64,000 nucleotides of DNA from CAXXOK01 sp963675925 (GCA_963675925.2 CAXXIB010000002.1:1-64000); one strand, 5' to 3'. Positions 51,415-59,759 are shown, counted from the first letter of the stretch. Made by a program: numbers and translations. The notes: generated from the sequence alone by a model not told the origin.

Positions 51415-52074
51415 ATGATCCGTATTATTGACAGAACGCTTGTGCAACTGGCCGCATTCGATCTCAGCGATACAGCGCTAAACGAGATCGCTCTGCTGCT
51501 GTGCCAAAGCGGTGCCAATTTTCTGGAGCTCAGCCCCGCAATGTACGGCCGGGTACGCGAAATTGAAGGGGCACAGTTCATCCTGCGTATCGAAAATCCG
51601 CAGGATGCCAGGCCCTATCTGGATCATAACAACATTAAGCGCTTTGTTTGTAAAAACCGCTTTGAAACCGCGCTGCGCGTATATCCGGAGATCACCGTAA
51701 ACGATATGCGCGATTTTTTCACCGTTGAGCGCTTCCGCCAATGCGACCGGGTACGCGTATGCGGCTTGGCCGACAGCGTACTCTATCCCCTGAGCAAAGT
51801 ATTTCAAAACCTGCGAAACGCCTTTGAAGGCTCCATTGAATTTTGTGCCGATAACGACTGCTACTGCGCCACCAGCCTCACCCTGCAATGGGTGCAGCAA
51901 GGCGGAGGGGACGTCGTCACTTCGTTTTTCGGCATGGGTAACATGGCGGCGTTTGAAAGCGTAACCCGCTTGCTGCATCACCTGAAGGGTCGCCGCACAC
52001 CAAGCGCGCTGGCTGCGCTCAAGCGGCTGGAAACGCTGATGCGCAAACTGCTCACGGAGTGTGTGTGCGTATGA
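51415..52074 (+). CDS. Degenerate homocitrate-synthase-like (HMGL barrel) protein, first of pair
   Basis: A 219-residue protein. It looks like a shortened, altered NifV/HMGL barrel: 'IRIIDRTLVQLAAF' replaces the catalytic 'DTTLRDGEQ' strand, 'CQSGANFLELS' matches the next strand, and 'IEFCADNDCYCATSLTLQWVQQGGGDVVTSFFGMGN' (141-176) aligns with the 'HxHND.G.A.AN' metal and glycine-rich 'G.GERAGN' region. The two metal-binding His of real synthases are Cys144 and Asp146 here. Catalysis as a homocitrate synthase is therefore unlikely. C. pasteurianum also has a split nifV, so this may be a relict or a repurposed subunit. Start has GCGGAGG upstream; the stop overlaps the next ATG. Confidence 0.7.
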   Translation: MIRIIDRTLVQLAAFDLSDTALNEIALLLCQSGANFLELSPAMYGRVREIEGAQFILRIENPQDARPYLDHNNIKRFVCKNRFETALRVYPEITVNDMRDFFTVERFRQCDRVRVCGLADSVLYPLSKVFQNLRNAFEGSIEFCADNDCYCATSLTLQWVQQGGGDVVTSFFGMGNMAAFESVTRLLHHLKGRRTPSALAALKRLETLMRKLLTECVCV

Positions 52075-52883
52075 AAGACAAGCGTTATATTACCGATACC
52101 ATGCTGGCGCAGTTTGGAAGGCGGATGACAGCTCAAGAGCGCACCACGTGGATCCAAGCGCTGGACACTGCGGGCGTATACGAATTGGTTTGTAAAATCA
52201 GCTCCAGAAAGGAGCTGGATGCCTATACCCAGGCTACCCAAACAGCCAAATGCGCCGTGTATGTGCGTATGGACCCAGGCAAGCTGCAAAAAACGCTGCG
52301 GATGGGTGCACAGACGATTCACCTGGAAGTTCCCGCATCCTACCCGATGATCTATACCGCATACCACAAAAACAAGGACTGGGCGAAAAAAGCTTTTCTC
52401 CAGTGCAAAGAACTGCTCATGCATGCCGGTGTGGATACGACACTGGTACTGGCCGATGCATCCCGCGCCGAACCCACGTTTCTAGAAACACTGGCGCAGA
52501 TGGCCGCCGATATGCCAGTTGAAAAGCTGATTCTAAAAGATCTGATGGGTATCCAGTCGCTGTCAGCCTGCGCGGAGCTGACTGTGAACACCCTGGCGTT
52601 CGGCTACCCGGTCGGGTATGAGGGCAGTGACCAGTTCGGGCTATCGGTCGCCAACACCATTCAAGCGTTGCGTGTCGGCGCAAGCTATGCCAGCTGCTGC
52701 CTGGGCGGACTTGGGCACGGGTGTGACCTGCGCAGGCTGCTGCAAACCACCAACCGCATTTTCGACTATGGCGTTGACAGGAAAGGAGCTGAGCAACTTG
52801 ACCGCACATTCAAGCAAGCTTACCGGGGCGAACGCATGCTCCAGCGGGAAAATAACCGGTTTGACAATTGCCGTCTTCGTTAA
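52071..52883 (+). CDS. Degenerate homocitrate-synthase-like (HMGL barrel) protein, second of pair
   Basis: A 270-residue protein overlapping the previous gene (ATGA). Barrel landmarks are present but altered: 'YITDTMLAQFGRRMTAQE' for the 'DTTLRDGEQ...F...EK' start; 'GAQTIHLEVPAS' for the third strand; 'GYPVGYEGSDQFGLSVANTIQALRVGASYASCCLGGLGHGCDLRRLL' (178-224) for the His-His metal motif and 'GLGERAGN' loop. The two metal His are absent (YEGSD instead of HxHND). With the previous protein it may form a heteromeric, non-catalytic or differently catalytic complex. Its last 86 bases overlap the AnfO-like frame if that starts at 52798. Confidence 0.7.
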   Translation: MKDKRYITDTMLAQFGRRMTAQERTTWIQALDTAGVYELVCKISSRKELDAYTQATQTAKCAVYVRMDPGKLQKTLRMGAQTIHLEVPASYPMIYTAYHKNKDWAKKAFLQCKELLMHAGVDTTLVLADASRAEPTFLETLAQMAADMPVEKLILKDLMGIQSLSACAELTVNTLAFGYPVGYEGSDQFGLSVANTIQALRVGASYASCCLGGLGHGCDLRRLLQTTNRIFDYGVDRKGAEQLDRTFKQAYRGERMLQRENNRFDNCRLR

Positions 52884-53487
52884 TCCTGTCGGCCAGCCCT
52901 GTATGCCACACGAAGCTCATCGCGTCGCCTTGTTTCAAAAACAAGATGGTACATGGACGGAAACAAAGAGCACAGCCATCAAACCTATTGAGGACCAATC
53001 TCCAAAGTCCATGACAGCCTTCCTGCATTACCTGACAACACTGACCGATGGCGCGCAGGCCGTTGCCGGTACATCCATCACCGGTTTGTTGTATACCTTG
53101 CTCAATCAGCAGGGCAAGCACATTTTTGAAATCCGTGACACAAACCCGGAGACCCTTTCCGGCATCGCCGGGGACATTGCCATGGCACAAGCTAAACAAG
53201 CGCTGGCCGAAGACGCATTCAACGCTGCACAGCTCACCGAAACAGACAAACCGGGTGTATATACGCTGGATCTGATAAAAGTACTGCAAACATACCCGGC
53301 GTTATCCTCGAAAATGATCCTGAAACCATTTTTACAGTCCACACCCTTTACCGAGCTTACGGTTATCTGCCACCACAGCCCTTGCTGGCTGGAAAACGAG
53401 CAAGGCATTACACTGCAGACCCGGCGGCACGGCGACACCCTGACCCTGACCATCCAGAAAGCATGCTGCGGAGAGGCTATCGTATGA
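52798..53487 (+). CDS. AnfO-like nitrogenase accessory protein
   Basis: A 229-residue frame from a TTG at 52798, with AAAGGAG 9 bases upstream. A TTG at 52861 would give 'MTIAVFVNPVGQP', the natural family N-terminus, but lacks a ribosome site. The pattern 'IAVFVNPVGQPCMPHEAHRVALFQKQDGTW' and later 'GAQAVAGTSITGLLYTLLNQQGKHIFEI' resembles AnfO, a small protein of unknown biochemistry known from Fe-only nitrogenase clusters. Finding it behind a Mo-type nifDK without anfG is unusual. The C-terminal ~100 residues match nothing I know. The stop overlaps the next start. Confidence 0.65.
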   Translation: MTAHSSKLTGANACSSGKITGLTIAVFVNPVGQPCMPHEAHRVALFQKQDGTWTETKSTAIKPIEDQSPKSMTAFLHYLTTLTDGAQAVAGTSITGLLYTLLNQQGKHIFEIRDTNPETLSGIAGDIAMAQAKQALAEDAFNAAQLTETDKPGVYTLDLIKVLQTYPALSSKMILKPFLQSTPFTELTVICHHSPCWLENEQGITLQTRRHGDTLTLTIQKACCGEAIV

Positions 53488-54461
53488 ACAATTATATTGA
53501 TCTGGGAAGCGGAAACATTCAAATGCCCTTTGGTATCCTGGGCGGCGTAAGTTCCGTGCAAAAACGCCCCAATGGCGCGCTGGAATCCGTCATCCTGACG
53601 GAAAACAACGTGATTGTCACCCATGCAGGTGATCTGTATGCCGCCTATACCCAAACACCGCGCCGCAAGCACAAGCCCTCTGTAGAATTTTACGAAAATG
53701 GACTGGTAAAAGCCGTAGCGCTTGAGGAGCAGCAGGATGTACTCACCCCCATCGGCGAGCTACCGGCAGAACGCGTAACCTTTTATCCAGATGGCGAGCT
53801 GCACCGCGTGTTTCCCGTGGATGGGCAGCTGTCCGGTTTCTGGTCGGAAGAGGAAGAAAAAGAGATGAACATCCCTCTCTCGTTTGATTTTGTGTTTACA
53901 GTGTTCACCGCCATGCTAACCTCCCTGTGCTTTTACAAAAGCGGCGCGATCAAAAGCGTAACCCTGTACCCGGGCGAAGTGATCGACGTGAATACACCCC
54001 TTGGGTCGTTTTCGGTCCGGCATGGGTTTTCGCTGTATGAGAGCGGCGAGCTGCAATCGTTCGAACCGGCAGTCCCCGTTCACATCCAAACCCCCGTGGG
54101 TAAGCTGACCGCGTTTGACACCATGAGCGTTGGTGTAAGCGCTGATGAAAACTCCGTGACCCTGTCCCCGGACGGGCAGGTGATCGGGCTGAAAGCCGGT
54201 TCCAATCGCATTATGGCGCAGCGGGATGGCGGTCCCACGTGCTGGCACACACCTGTGCCCAAGCCCCATCCCTGCTCAGATGAACTTCCCTACTTTCAGC
54301 CGCTGGACCTTGCCTTTGGCCCAGACAGCGTCACCATTACGGACGACACTGCGCATATCTATCCCCTCGCGACTAGCCATTTCATCGTATCCGCTTTCAA
54401 GGATGGATCGATTGGCTGCTCGCCTGCGGACTGTGCCAACTGCAGCCTTTGCGGCCATTGA
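53484..54461 (+). CDS. Unknown nif-operon protein with repeats and Cys-rich tail
   Basis: A 325-residue protein with no recognised family. It is beta-rich and repetitive in a MORN-like way: units such as 'VEFYENGLVKAVAL', 'VTFYPDGELHRVFP', 'LCFYKSGAIKSVTLYPG', 'FSLYESGELQSFEPA' and 'VTLSPDGQVIGLKAG' recur every ~30-50 residues, often with 'TPIG/TPLG/TPVG' between them. The C-terminus 'CSPADCANCSLCGH' could bind metal or an Fe-S cluster. No signal peptide. ATGA overlap with the AnfO-like gene, and the ABC permease follows by 9 bases, so it belongs to the nif transcript. A cofactor- or metal-handling role is a guess from position. Confidence 0.75.
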   Translation: MNNYIDLGSGNIQMPFGILGGVSSVQKRPNGALESVILTENNVIVTHAGDLYAAYTQTPRRKHKPSVEFYENGLVKAVALEEQQDVLTPIGELPAERVTFYPDGELHRVFPVDGQLSGFWSEEEEKEMNIPLSFDFVFTVFTAMLTSLCFYKSGAIKSVTLYPGEVIDVNTPLGSFSVRHGFSLYESGELQSFEPAVPVHIQTPVGKLTAFDTMSVGVSADENSVTLSPDGQVIGLKAGSNRIMAQRDGGPTCWHTPVPKPHPCSDELPYFQPLDLAFGPDSVTITDDTAHIYPLATSHFIVSAFKDGSIGCSPADCANCSLCGH

Positions 54462-54470
54462 GGTGATTTG

Positions 54471-55511
54471 ATGGACAAGACCATGCACATGCGCCTACAG
54501 CCCAAGAAGCGCAATCCACGGCTTGTGTTTTGGCTGCTTTTGCTGGCCTTACCCACATTGATGCTCCTCTCCATGCTCATGGGGCGCTATCCCGTGAGCT
54601 TACAGGAATTGTTTCATTGGGTCACATCACTTTTCAGCAAAACGGCGGACAGCACCGTATCCCATGTGCTGTCAGGCATTCGCTTGCCGCGCATTGCGGC
54701 TGCTGTTGTGGTAGGCGTGGGGCTTGCCTCCGCCGGGTCGGCCTATCAGGGCGTATTTCGCAATCCCATGGTTTCGCCGGATATTCTGGGTGCGTCAGCC
54801 GGAGCAGGCTTTGGTGCAAGCCTTGGCATACTGCTTGGGCTCTCCCCGTTTTGGGTGCAGCAGCTTTCGTTTGTATTCGGGCTAATTGCCGTCATCGTGA
54901 CCAGCGCACTCAGTGCGATGGCTTCGGCACGCGGCTCGAAAACGCTGGTGCTTATCCTGTCGGGCATGGTGGTTGCGGCGATGTTTTCGTCGATGATCGC
55001 CATTGCCAAATATACGGCCGATCCGTACAGCCAGTTGCCGGAGATCACCTTCTGGCTGATGGGTGGTCTATCCGGCATGACGGGCACGCGGCTTGTTTCC
55101 ACGCTGCTGCCCTTTGGCATCAGCCTGGCAGCACTGCTCCTCATCCGCTGGCGTATCAATGTGCTGTCGCTGGGCGAGGAAGAAGCGCTGGCCTTGGGCG
55201 TGAACGTACGCCTGATTCGCGGCTTTGTTGTAATCTGCGCTACGATGCTGACCTCGCTTGCCATCAGTTTGTGCGGGCAGGTCGGCTGGGTCGGGCTGGT
55301 AGTGCCCCACATCGCGCGGATGATGGTCGGGGCCAATTATAAACGCTTGCTACCCGTTACAGCGCTGCTGGGTGGCGTTTTTCTATTGCTGGTGGATAAT
55401 ATCTCCCGCAATTTACTGGCGGTAGAAATTCCGCTTGGCATCCTCACCGCGCTGATCGGTGCGCCGCTATTTGTGTTCCTCCTGCTCCGGGGTAAACGGG
55501 GGTGGCTGTAA
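54471..55511 (+). CDS. FecCD/BtuC-type ABC transporter permease
   Basis: A 346-residue permease with about ten membrane spans: 'RLPRIAAAVVVGVGLASAGSAYQGVFRNPMVSPDILGASAGAGFGASLGIL' and 'GWVGLVVPHIARMMVGANYKRLLPVTALLGGVFLL' are FecCD family blocks. The family imports iron chelates, cobalamin and, in the Haemophilus MolBCA case, molybdate or tungstate. Placement inside a nitrogenase operon favours molybdate or an iron chelate. GAGGTGA precedes the ATG. Overlaps the ATPase gene by one base. Confidence 0.93.
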   Translation: MDKTMHMRLQPKKRNPRLVFWLLLLALPTLMLLSMLMGRYPVSLQELFHWVTSLFSKTADSTVSHVLSGIRLPRIAAAVVVGVGLASAGSAYQGVFRNPMVSPDILGASAGAGFGASLGILLGLSPFWVQQLSFVFGLIAVIVTSALSAMASARGSKTLVLILSGMVVAAMFSSMIAIAKYTADPYSQLPEITFWLMGGLSGMTGTRLVSTLLPFGISLAALLLIRWRINVLSLGEEEALALGVNVRLIRGFVVICATMLTSLAISLCGQVGWVGLVVPHIARMMVGANYKRLLPVTALLGGVFLLLVDNISRNLLAVEIPLGILTALIGAPLFVFLLLRGKRGWL

Positions 55512-56287
55512 TGCTGAAGGTTCAAAACCTAAGCTGTGGCTATCAAGGTCAGGCCATGCTATCCGGCATCAGTTTCTCCGCGCAGCCGGGTGATGTTGTA
55601 TGTATCCTCGGCGCAAACGGCGTTGGTAAAACCACGCTGTACCGCACCCTCCTAGGCATACTTCCGGCCATCAGCGGGCAGGTGACCATCGGCGGGCAGG
55701 CTATACACACCCTGCCCAGAGATGCACTGGCCAGGCGCATTGCCTATGTTCCCCAGTCGCACAAAACCGTGCATCCCTATTCGGTGCTGGATGTGATCAC
55801 CATGGGCCGCACAGCGCACCTGTCGCTGTTTCGCTCGCCACGCAAAGCGGAGGAGCAAAAAGCACTGCAAGCGATGTGCGACCTGCAAATCCGTCATCTG
55901 GCAGAGGCGCCCTTTTCTGAAATCTCCGGGGGCGAACGCCAGCTGTGCTACATCGCGCGCGCACTAACGCAGAATGCCGATATCCTCGTGATGGATGAGC
56001 CAACCGCAAATTTGGATTTGGGTCGGCAAGCGTTAATCCTCAGCCGCATTCAAGACTTAAGCCGGATGGGAAAAACTGTCCTCTACTCCACCCACGCTCC
56101 GGGTGATGCCTTTCAATGCGGGCACACGGTTGTCACGCTGCTGGGTGGCAGCCGCTACCGCAGCGGCCACCCTAGAGATGTGCTCACCGAAGCGCTGCTT
56201 GGAGAGATGTACGGCGTGGATGTGGATATTCATACTGTTGCAACGCGGCATGGCAGCAAAGAGGTTTGTCTGCCGCATGCAGGATAG
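55511..56287 (+). CDS. ABC transporter ATP-binding protein (FecE/MolC type)
   Basis: A 258-residue ATPase with Walker A 'GANGVGKTTLYRTLLG' (~37-52), Q-loop 'YVPQSHKTVHPYSVLDVITMGR', signature 'EISGGERQLCYIARAL', Walker B 'DILVMDEPTANLD' and H-loop 'YSTHAPGDAFQ'. It powers the adjacent FecCD permease. The ATG overlaps the stop of the permease gene. Confidence 0.95.
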   Translation: MLKVQNLSCGYQGQAMLSGISFSAQPGDVVCILGANGVGKTTLYRTLLGILPAISGQVTIGGQAIHTLPRDALARRIAYVPQSHKTVHPYSVLDVITMGRTAHLSLFRSPRKAEEQKALQAMCDLQIRHLAEAPFSEISGGERQLCYIARALTQNADILVMDEPTANLDLGRQALILSRIQDLSRMGKTVLYSTHAPGDAFQCGHTVVTLLGGSRYRSGHPRDVLTEALLGEMYGVDVDIHTVATRHGSKEVCLPHAG

Positions 56288-56303
56288 AAACGGAGGGATT
56301 TTC

Positions 56304-57332
56304 ATGAGGAAATTCAGCACTTGGGTTCTACTGGTTTTGCTTGTCGCTTTGGTAGCCGGGCTGGCCACAGCACAGGAAGGCTCCACCATGACGGTCACCG
56401 ATATGGCTGGTCGCACAGTAACCTTACCGCAAGCAATACATACCGTCGTTGCCACCGGGCAGCCGGGTGCTTTGATGCTGTATACCCTTTGCCCCGATAA
56501 ACTCGCCGCCTGGAACTCCGTACTGGTCGACGAAAGCCTGGCCTATATCCCCGCGCCCTATGCGGGATTGCCGGTGCTCGGCTCCCTGCAAGGTGGGCAG
56601 AAAACTGCCAATCCGGAGGAAGTTGTAGCGCTAGGCCCGGATGTCTTAATCTACATGACGACACTGACCAAACAAACAGCCGCCAAAGCGGATGCAATTC
56701 AGGCGCAGATGGGCGTGCCCGTGCTGGTCGTACGTTTCGATTTACTGCACATCGGCGAAAGCTATCGCTTTGTGGGTGATGTGCTGGATTGCGCTGAAAA
56801 AGCCGACTTACTGGCCGCATTTTGCGATACGCTGATTGCAAGTGTCGAAGAGACGGCCGCCACGATTGCCGAGGATGATCGCGTGACCTTCTACTACACC
56901 GCCGGTGGCGCGGGACTGCAAACATCACCGGCCGGCTCCAACCATACCGAGCTGATTGAGTTTGCAGGCGGCATCAACGTAGTGGATCTCCCTGCCGAAA
57001 ACAACGGCAGACTGAAGGTGGATATGGAGCGCATACTTTCCTGGCAGCCGGATGTTATCATCGCCTCCACACCCGCTATCCTAAAACCTGTGTTGCAGTG
57101 GGAGCAGGTAAACGCCGTCGCTGACGCCAAAGCGTACACCGCGCCGACTGCGCCCTTCCCCTGGCTGGATGCACCGGTATCCATCAACCGTATGATCGGC
57201 CTCTGCTGGGCAGCCGAGACGCTGTACCCGGATGTCTACGACTTCGACCTTAGCGAATATACCAAAGAGTTTTACAACCTTTTCTATGGCACCGATCTAA
57301 CGGACGAGGCGCTAAACGCCTTGCTCCCCTAA
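56304..57332 (+). CDS. ABC transporter substrate-binding protein (TroA/FepB-fold, MolA-like)
   Basis: A 342-residue cluster-A-III binding protein with signal peptide 'MRKFSTWVLLVLLVALVAGLATA'; no lipobox Cys. The fold is shown by 'MTVTDMAGRTVTLPQAIHTVVA', 'EEVVALGPDVLIYM', 'YTAGGAGLQTS', 'INVVDLPAENNGRLKVDMERILSWQPDVIIAS' and 'APVSINRMIGLCWAAETLYPDVY'. The last block resembles molybdate-binding MolA-type and iron-chelate proteins. CGGAGGG precedes the ATG. End of the nif transcript. Ligand (molybdate, tungstate, vanadate or Fe chelate) cannot be fixed from sequence alone. Confidence 0.9.
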   Translation: MRKFSTWVLLVLLVALVAGLATAQEGSTMTVTDMAGRTVTLPQAIHTVVATGQPGALMLYTLCPDKLAAWNSVLVDESLAYIPAPYAGLPVLGSLQGGQKTANPEEVVALGPDVLIYMTTLTKQTAAKADAIQAQMGVPVLVVRFDLLHIGESYRFVGDVLDCAEKADLLAAFCDTLIASVEETAATIAEDDRVTFYYTAGGAGLQTSPAGSNHTELIEFAGGINVVDLPAENNGRLKVDMERILSWQPDVIIASTPAILKPVLQWEQVNAVADAKAYTAPTAPFPWLDAPVSINRMIGLCWAAETLYPDVYDFDLSEYTKEFYNLFYGTDLTDEALNALLP

Positions 57333-57394
57333 CGCCCCTGCGCTTGCGACAATAGGCCGCACAGCCCTAACATTTGCGTGTCCTCCTTACTCCG

Positions 57395-57430
57395 GCCGCC
57401 GTGTACGAGCAACACGGCGGCTCCTTTTTT
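57395..57430 (+). terminator. Intrinsic terminator of the nif/ABC operon
   Basis: Perfect 10-bp stem GCCGCCGTGT/ACACGGCGGC, 7-base loop, followed by TCC and six Ts. Confidence 0.92.
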
Positions 57431-57530
57431 GTGTTAATATTGTGTAAAGCACGTTACACGGCGTTGACTATCGTTTATACTAAGGAAAAGCATACGACCT
57501 CTGTCACCAAGGCAGAAAGGAGCCTCTACC

Positions 57531-59165
57531 ATGCGCATACTGATTATCGGCGCGGTCGCCGCAGGCACCTCCGCCGCCGCCAAAGCACGCCGCAACGACG
57601 AAGACGCGGACATCGTCCTCTATGAAAAGGATTCCGATATCTCCTATTCCGGCTGCGGTATGCCCTATTACCTCAGCGGACATATGGAAAGTGTTGACGA
57701 TCTCACCCCACGCGACCCGGCCTTTTTCAAAAGCAAATACAATGTCGATGTCATGATTCGCCACGAGGTGCTTGCCATCGACCCCACGCAAAAGCAGCTC
57801 ACCGTGAAGAATTTGGAAAGCGATGCTGTGTTCACCGACACGTATGACAAGCTGGTGATCTCCACCGGAGCCAGCGCGGTCATCCCGCCCATAACCGGCG
57901 TTGATCAGGCTCATGTGTTCAGCCTGCGCAACGTAGGCAACACCCGCAAGCTGAAAGCCTTTATGGATAATAACCATCTGCAAACGGCCGCAGTGGTCGG
58001 CAGCGGGTTCATCGGGCTGGAAATGAGCGAAACGCTTTCAGCACTCGGCTTGCAAGTGACCGTGGTTGAAAAGCTGCCGCAGGTATCCCCGGCGCTGGAT
58101 GCCGATATGGCTGTTCACGTGGAGGAATATTTAAAACAGCAAAACATTTCCGTGATAACCGGCGCAGAGATTCAGGCCATCACCGATCATGCAGTAATCC
58201 TGCATGACGATATGCAAATACCGGCCGATCTGGTGTTGATAGCAACGGGCGTACGGCCCCAAACAACGCTTGTAAAAGCTGCCGGTATAGCGCTTGGCGT
58301 AGCGGGGGCCATCCGTGTAAATTCCCGCATGCAAACCAACCTACCCGATATCTATGCCTGCGGCGATTGTATTGAGCTGACTGATCTGGTATCCGGCAAA
58401 CCGTTCTACCGCCCGCTGGGCTCTACTGCCAATAAAACCGGGCGCATCGCGGGCGACAGCATTACAGGCGGCGATCTTACCTTCCGGGGCGTGCTCGGAA
58501 CGGGTATTTTCCGCGTGTTTGATCTGGCCGTTGCGCATACGGGGCTTACCGAGCGCGATGCCAAAGCCTATGGCTATGATACGGTTGTCTGCCACAACAC
58601 CAAGGTGGACAGGCCGGATTACATGGGTGGACGCGAGATGATAATCAAAGCCATTGCCGACCGGGCTACCGGGCGGCTGCTGGGCGCACAGATTGTGGGC
58701 TACGGCGGCGTGGATAAGCGTATCGATGTATTCGTATTAGCGATTACCGCCAAGATGAAGGCCGAAGACCTGTTCCATTTAGACCTTGCGTACTCTCCGC
58801 CGTTTTCCACCACCAAAGACCCGGTGATGTACACCGGGATGATTCTGGAAAACGCCCTAAGCCGGGGGCGCAGGCAGGTCACCGCGCAAGAGCTGGACCG
58901 CATCATACATTCCGGCGAACCCTATACCCTGATTGATACCCGTGTGAAAGCGCAGTACGATGCCGGGCATATCGATACCGCACTCAGCATCCCCCACGCT
59001 CAGCTGCGCACCGCAGTGGATGCGCTGGATAAAAACGCCACCATCATTACGTACTGCAATAAAGGCGTGACCGGCAACGCGACGCAAAACATCCTTTTGG
59101 CGAAAGGATTTCAAAAAGTGTACAGCCTTTCCGGCGGGTACAAGCAATACAAAAACACGCACTGA
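57531..59165 (+). CDS. CoA-disulfide reductase-like flavoprotein fused to rhodanese
   Basis: A 544-residue enzyme. The FAD motif 'ILIIGAVAAGTSAAAKARR' is at the N-terminus; the redox Cys42 in 'YSGCGMPYY' is that of CoA-disulfide reductase/NADH:polysulfide reductases; the NAD-binding motif is 'AAVVGSGFIGLEMSETL'; the second FAD motif is 'IYACGDC'. The C-terminal ~90 residues are a rhodanese domain with active Cys509 ('YCNKGVTGN'). The fusion (CoADR-RHD) reduces CoA persulfides or polysulfide in the cytoplasm. A possible TATACT promoter lies near 57476 after the nif terminator, so it is its own unit. Start follows GAAAGGAG. Confidence 0.93.
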   Translation: MRILIIGAVAAGTSAAAKARRNDEDADIVLYEKDSDISYSGCGMPYYLSGHMESVDDLTPRDPAFFKSKYNVDVMIRHEVLAIDPTQKQLTVKNLESDAVFTDTYDKLVISTGASAVIPPITGVDQAHVFSLRNVGNTRKLKAFMDNNHLQTAAVVGSGFIGLEMSETLSALGLQVTVVEKLPQVSPALDADMAVHVEEYLKQQNISVITGAEIQAITDHAVILHDDMQIPADLVLIATGVRPQTTLVKAAGIALGVAGAIRVNSRMQTNLPDIYACGDCIELTDLVSGKPFYRPLGSTANKTGRIAGDSITGGDLTFRGVLGTGIFRVFDLAVAHTGLTERDAKAYGYDTVVCHNTKVDRPDYMGGREMIIKAIADRATGRLLGAQIVGYGGVDKRIDVFVLAITAKMKAEDLFHLDLAYSPPFSTTKDPVMYTGMILENALSRGRRQVTAQELDRIIHSGEPYTLIDTRVKAQYDAGHIDTALSIPHAQLRTAVDALDKNATIITYCNKGVTGNATQNILLAKGFQKVYSLSGGYKQYKNTH

Positions 59166-59173
59166 ATGCCAAA

Positions 59174-59201
59174 GCAAAGCCGCTCCAGCGAGCGGCTTTG
59201 C
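59174..59201. terminator. Bidirectional terminator between convergent genes
   Basis: Perfect 12-bp stem GCAAAGCCGCTC/GAGCGGCTTTGC with a 4-base loop; followed by TTGTTATT on the plus strand. Confidence 0.8.
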
Positions 59202-59204
59202 TTG

Positions 59205-59759
59205 TTATTCCGTTATGACCCTGTCAATACGCCGGTCAAAGTGATCGTGCGGCAGGTTATCCTGCAATAGCTGTTTCCTGCACAAGCATACCGTGCTGCT
59301 TTCGGTGTTTTCGAGATAACGGTCGTAATATCCTCCGCCGTATCCCAGGCGGTACCCCTGCCTGTCGGCAGCGATGCATGGCACGATGATCAGGTCGATC
59401 TCTTCCGGCGGCAGAACCGGCGCGCTTTGGTTCGGTTCCGGGATATTCATGCGCCCCGGCTTTAGCTCGGCCAGCGATTGAATCACACGCGCGTCCATCT
59501 TGCCTCCAGGAAATGTCAGCGGTACGGCCAGGGTTTTCCCCTGCTTGAGCGCAGAGGCCAGCAATCCGCGCGTGTCTACCTCCCGGCCGATGCTGATGTA
59601 CAGAAACACAGATTTTGCCTGTTTCCACGCGTCCAGCGCCAGCACTTTTGCCTCAATCGCGCGATCGGATGCCCGCAGATAGGCATCCGAAAAGCCTGCC
59701 ATGCGCTGCCGCAAGGCAGTACGAAGCTGTTGTTTTTCCATATCTATCCGCTCGTCCAT
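59205..59759 (-). CDS. 5-formyltetrahydrofolate cyclo-ligase
   Basis: A 184-residue one-carbon enzyme that converts 5-formyl-THF to 5,10-methenyl-THF with ATP. The family signature 'DLIIVPCIAADRQGYRLGYGGGYYDRYL' is complete, and the N-terminal 'EKQQLRTALRQRM' with later 'VFLYISIGREVDTRGLL' fits. Start 59759 follows GAGGGGA; an ATG six codons in is the alternative. Single gene, convergent with the flavoprotein. Confidence 0.95.
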   Translation of the reverse strand: MDERIDMEKQQLRTALRQRMAGFSDAYLRASDRAIEAKVLALDAWKQAKSVFLYISIGREVDTRGLLASALKQGKTLAVPLTFPGGKMDARVIQSLAELKPGRMNIPEPNQSAPVLPPEEIDLIIVPCIAADRQGYRLGYGGGYYDRYLENTESSTVCLCRKQLLQDNLPHDHFDRRIDRVITE

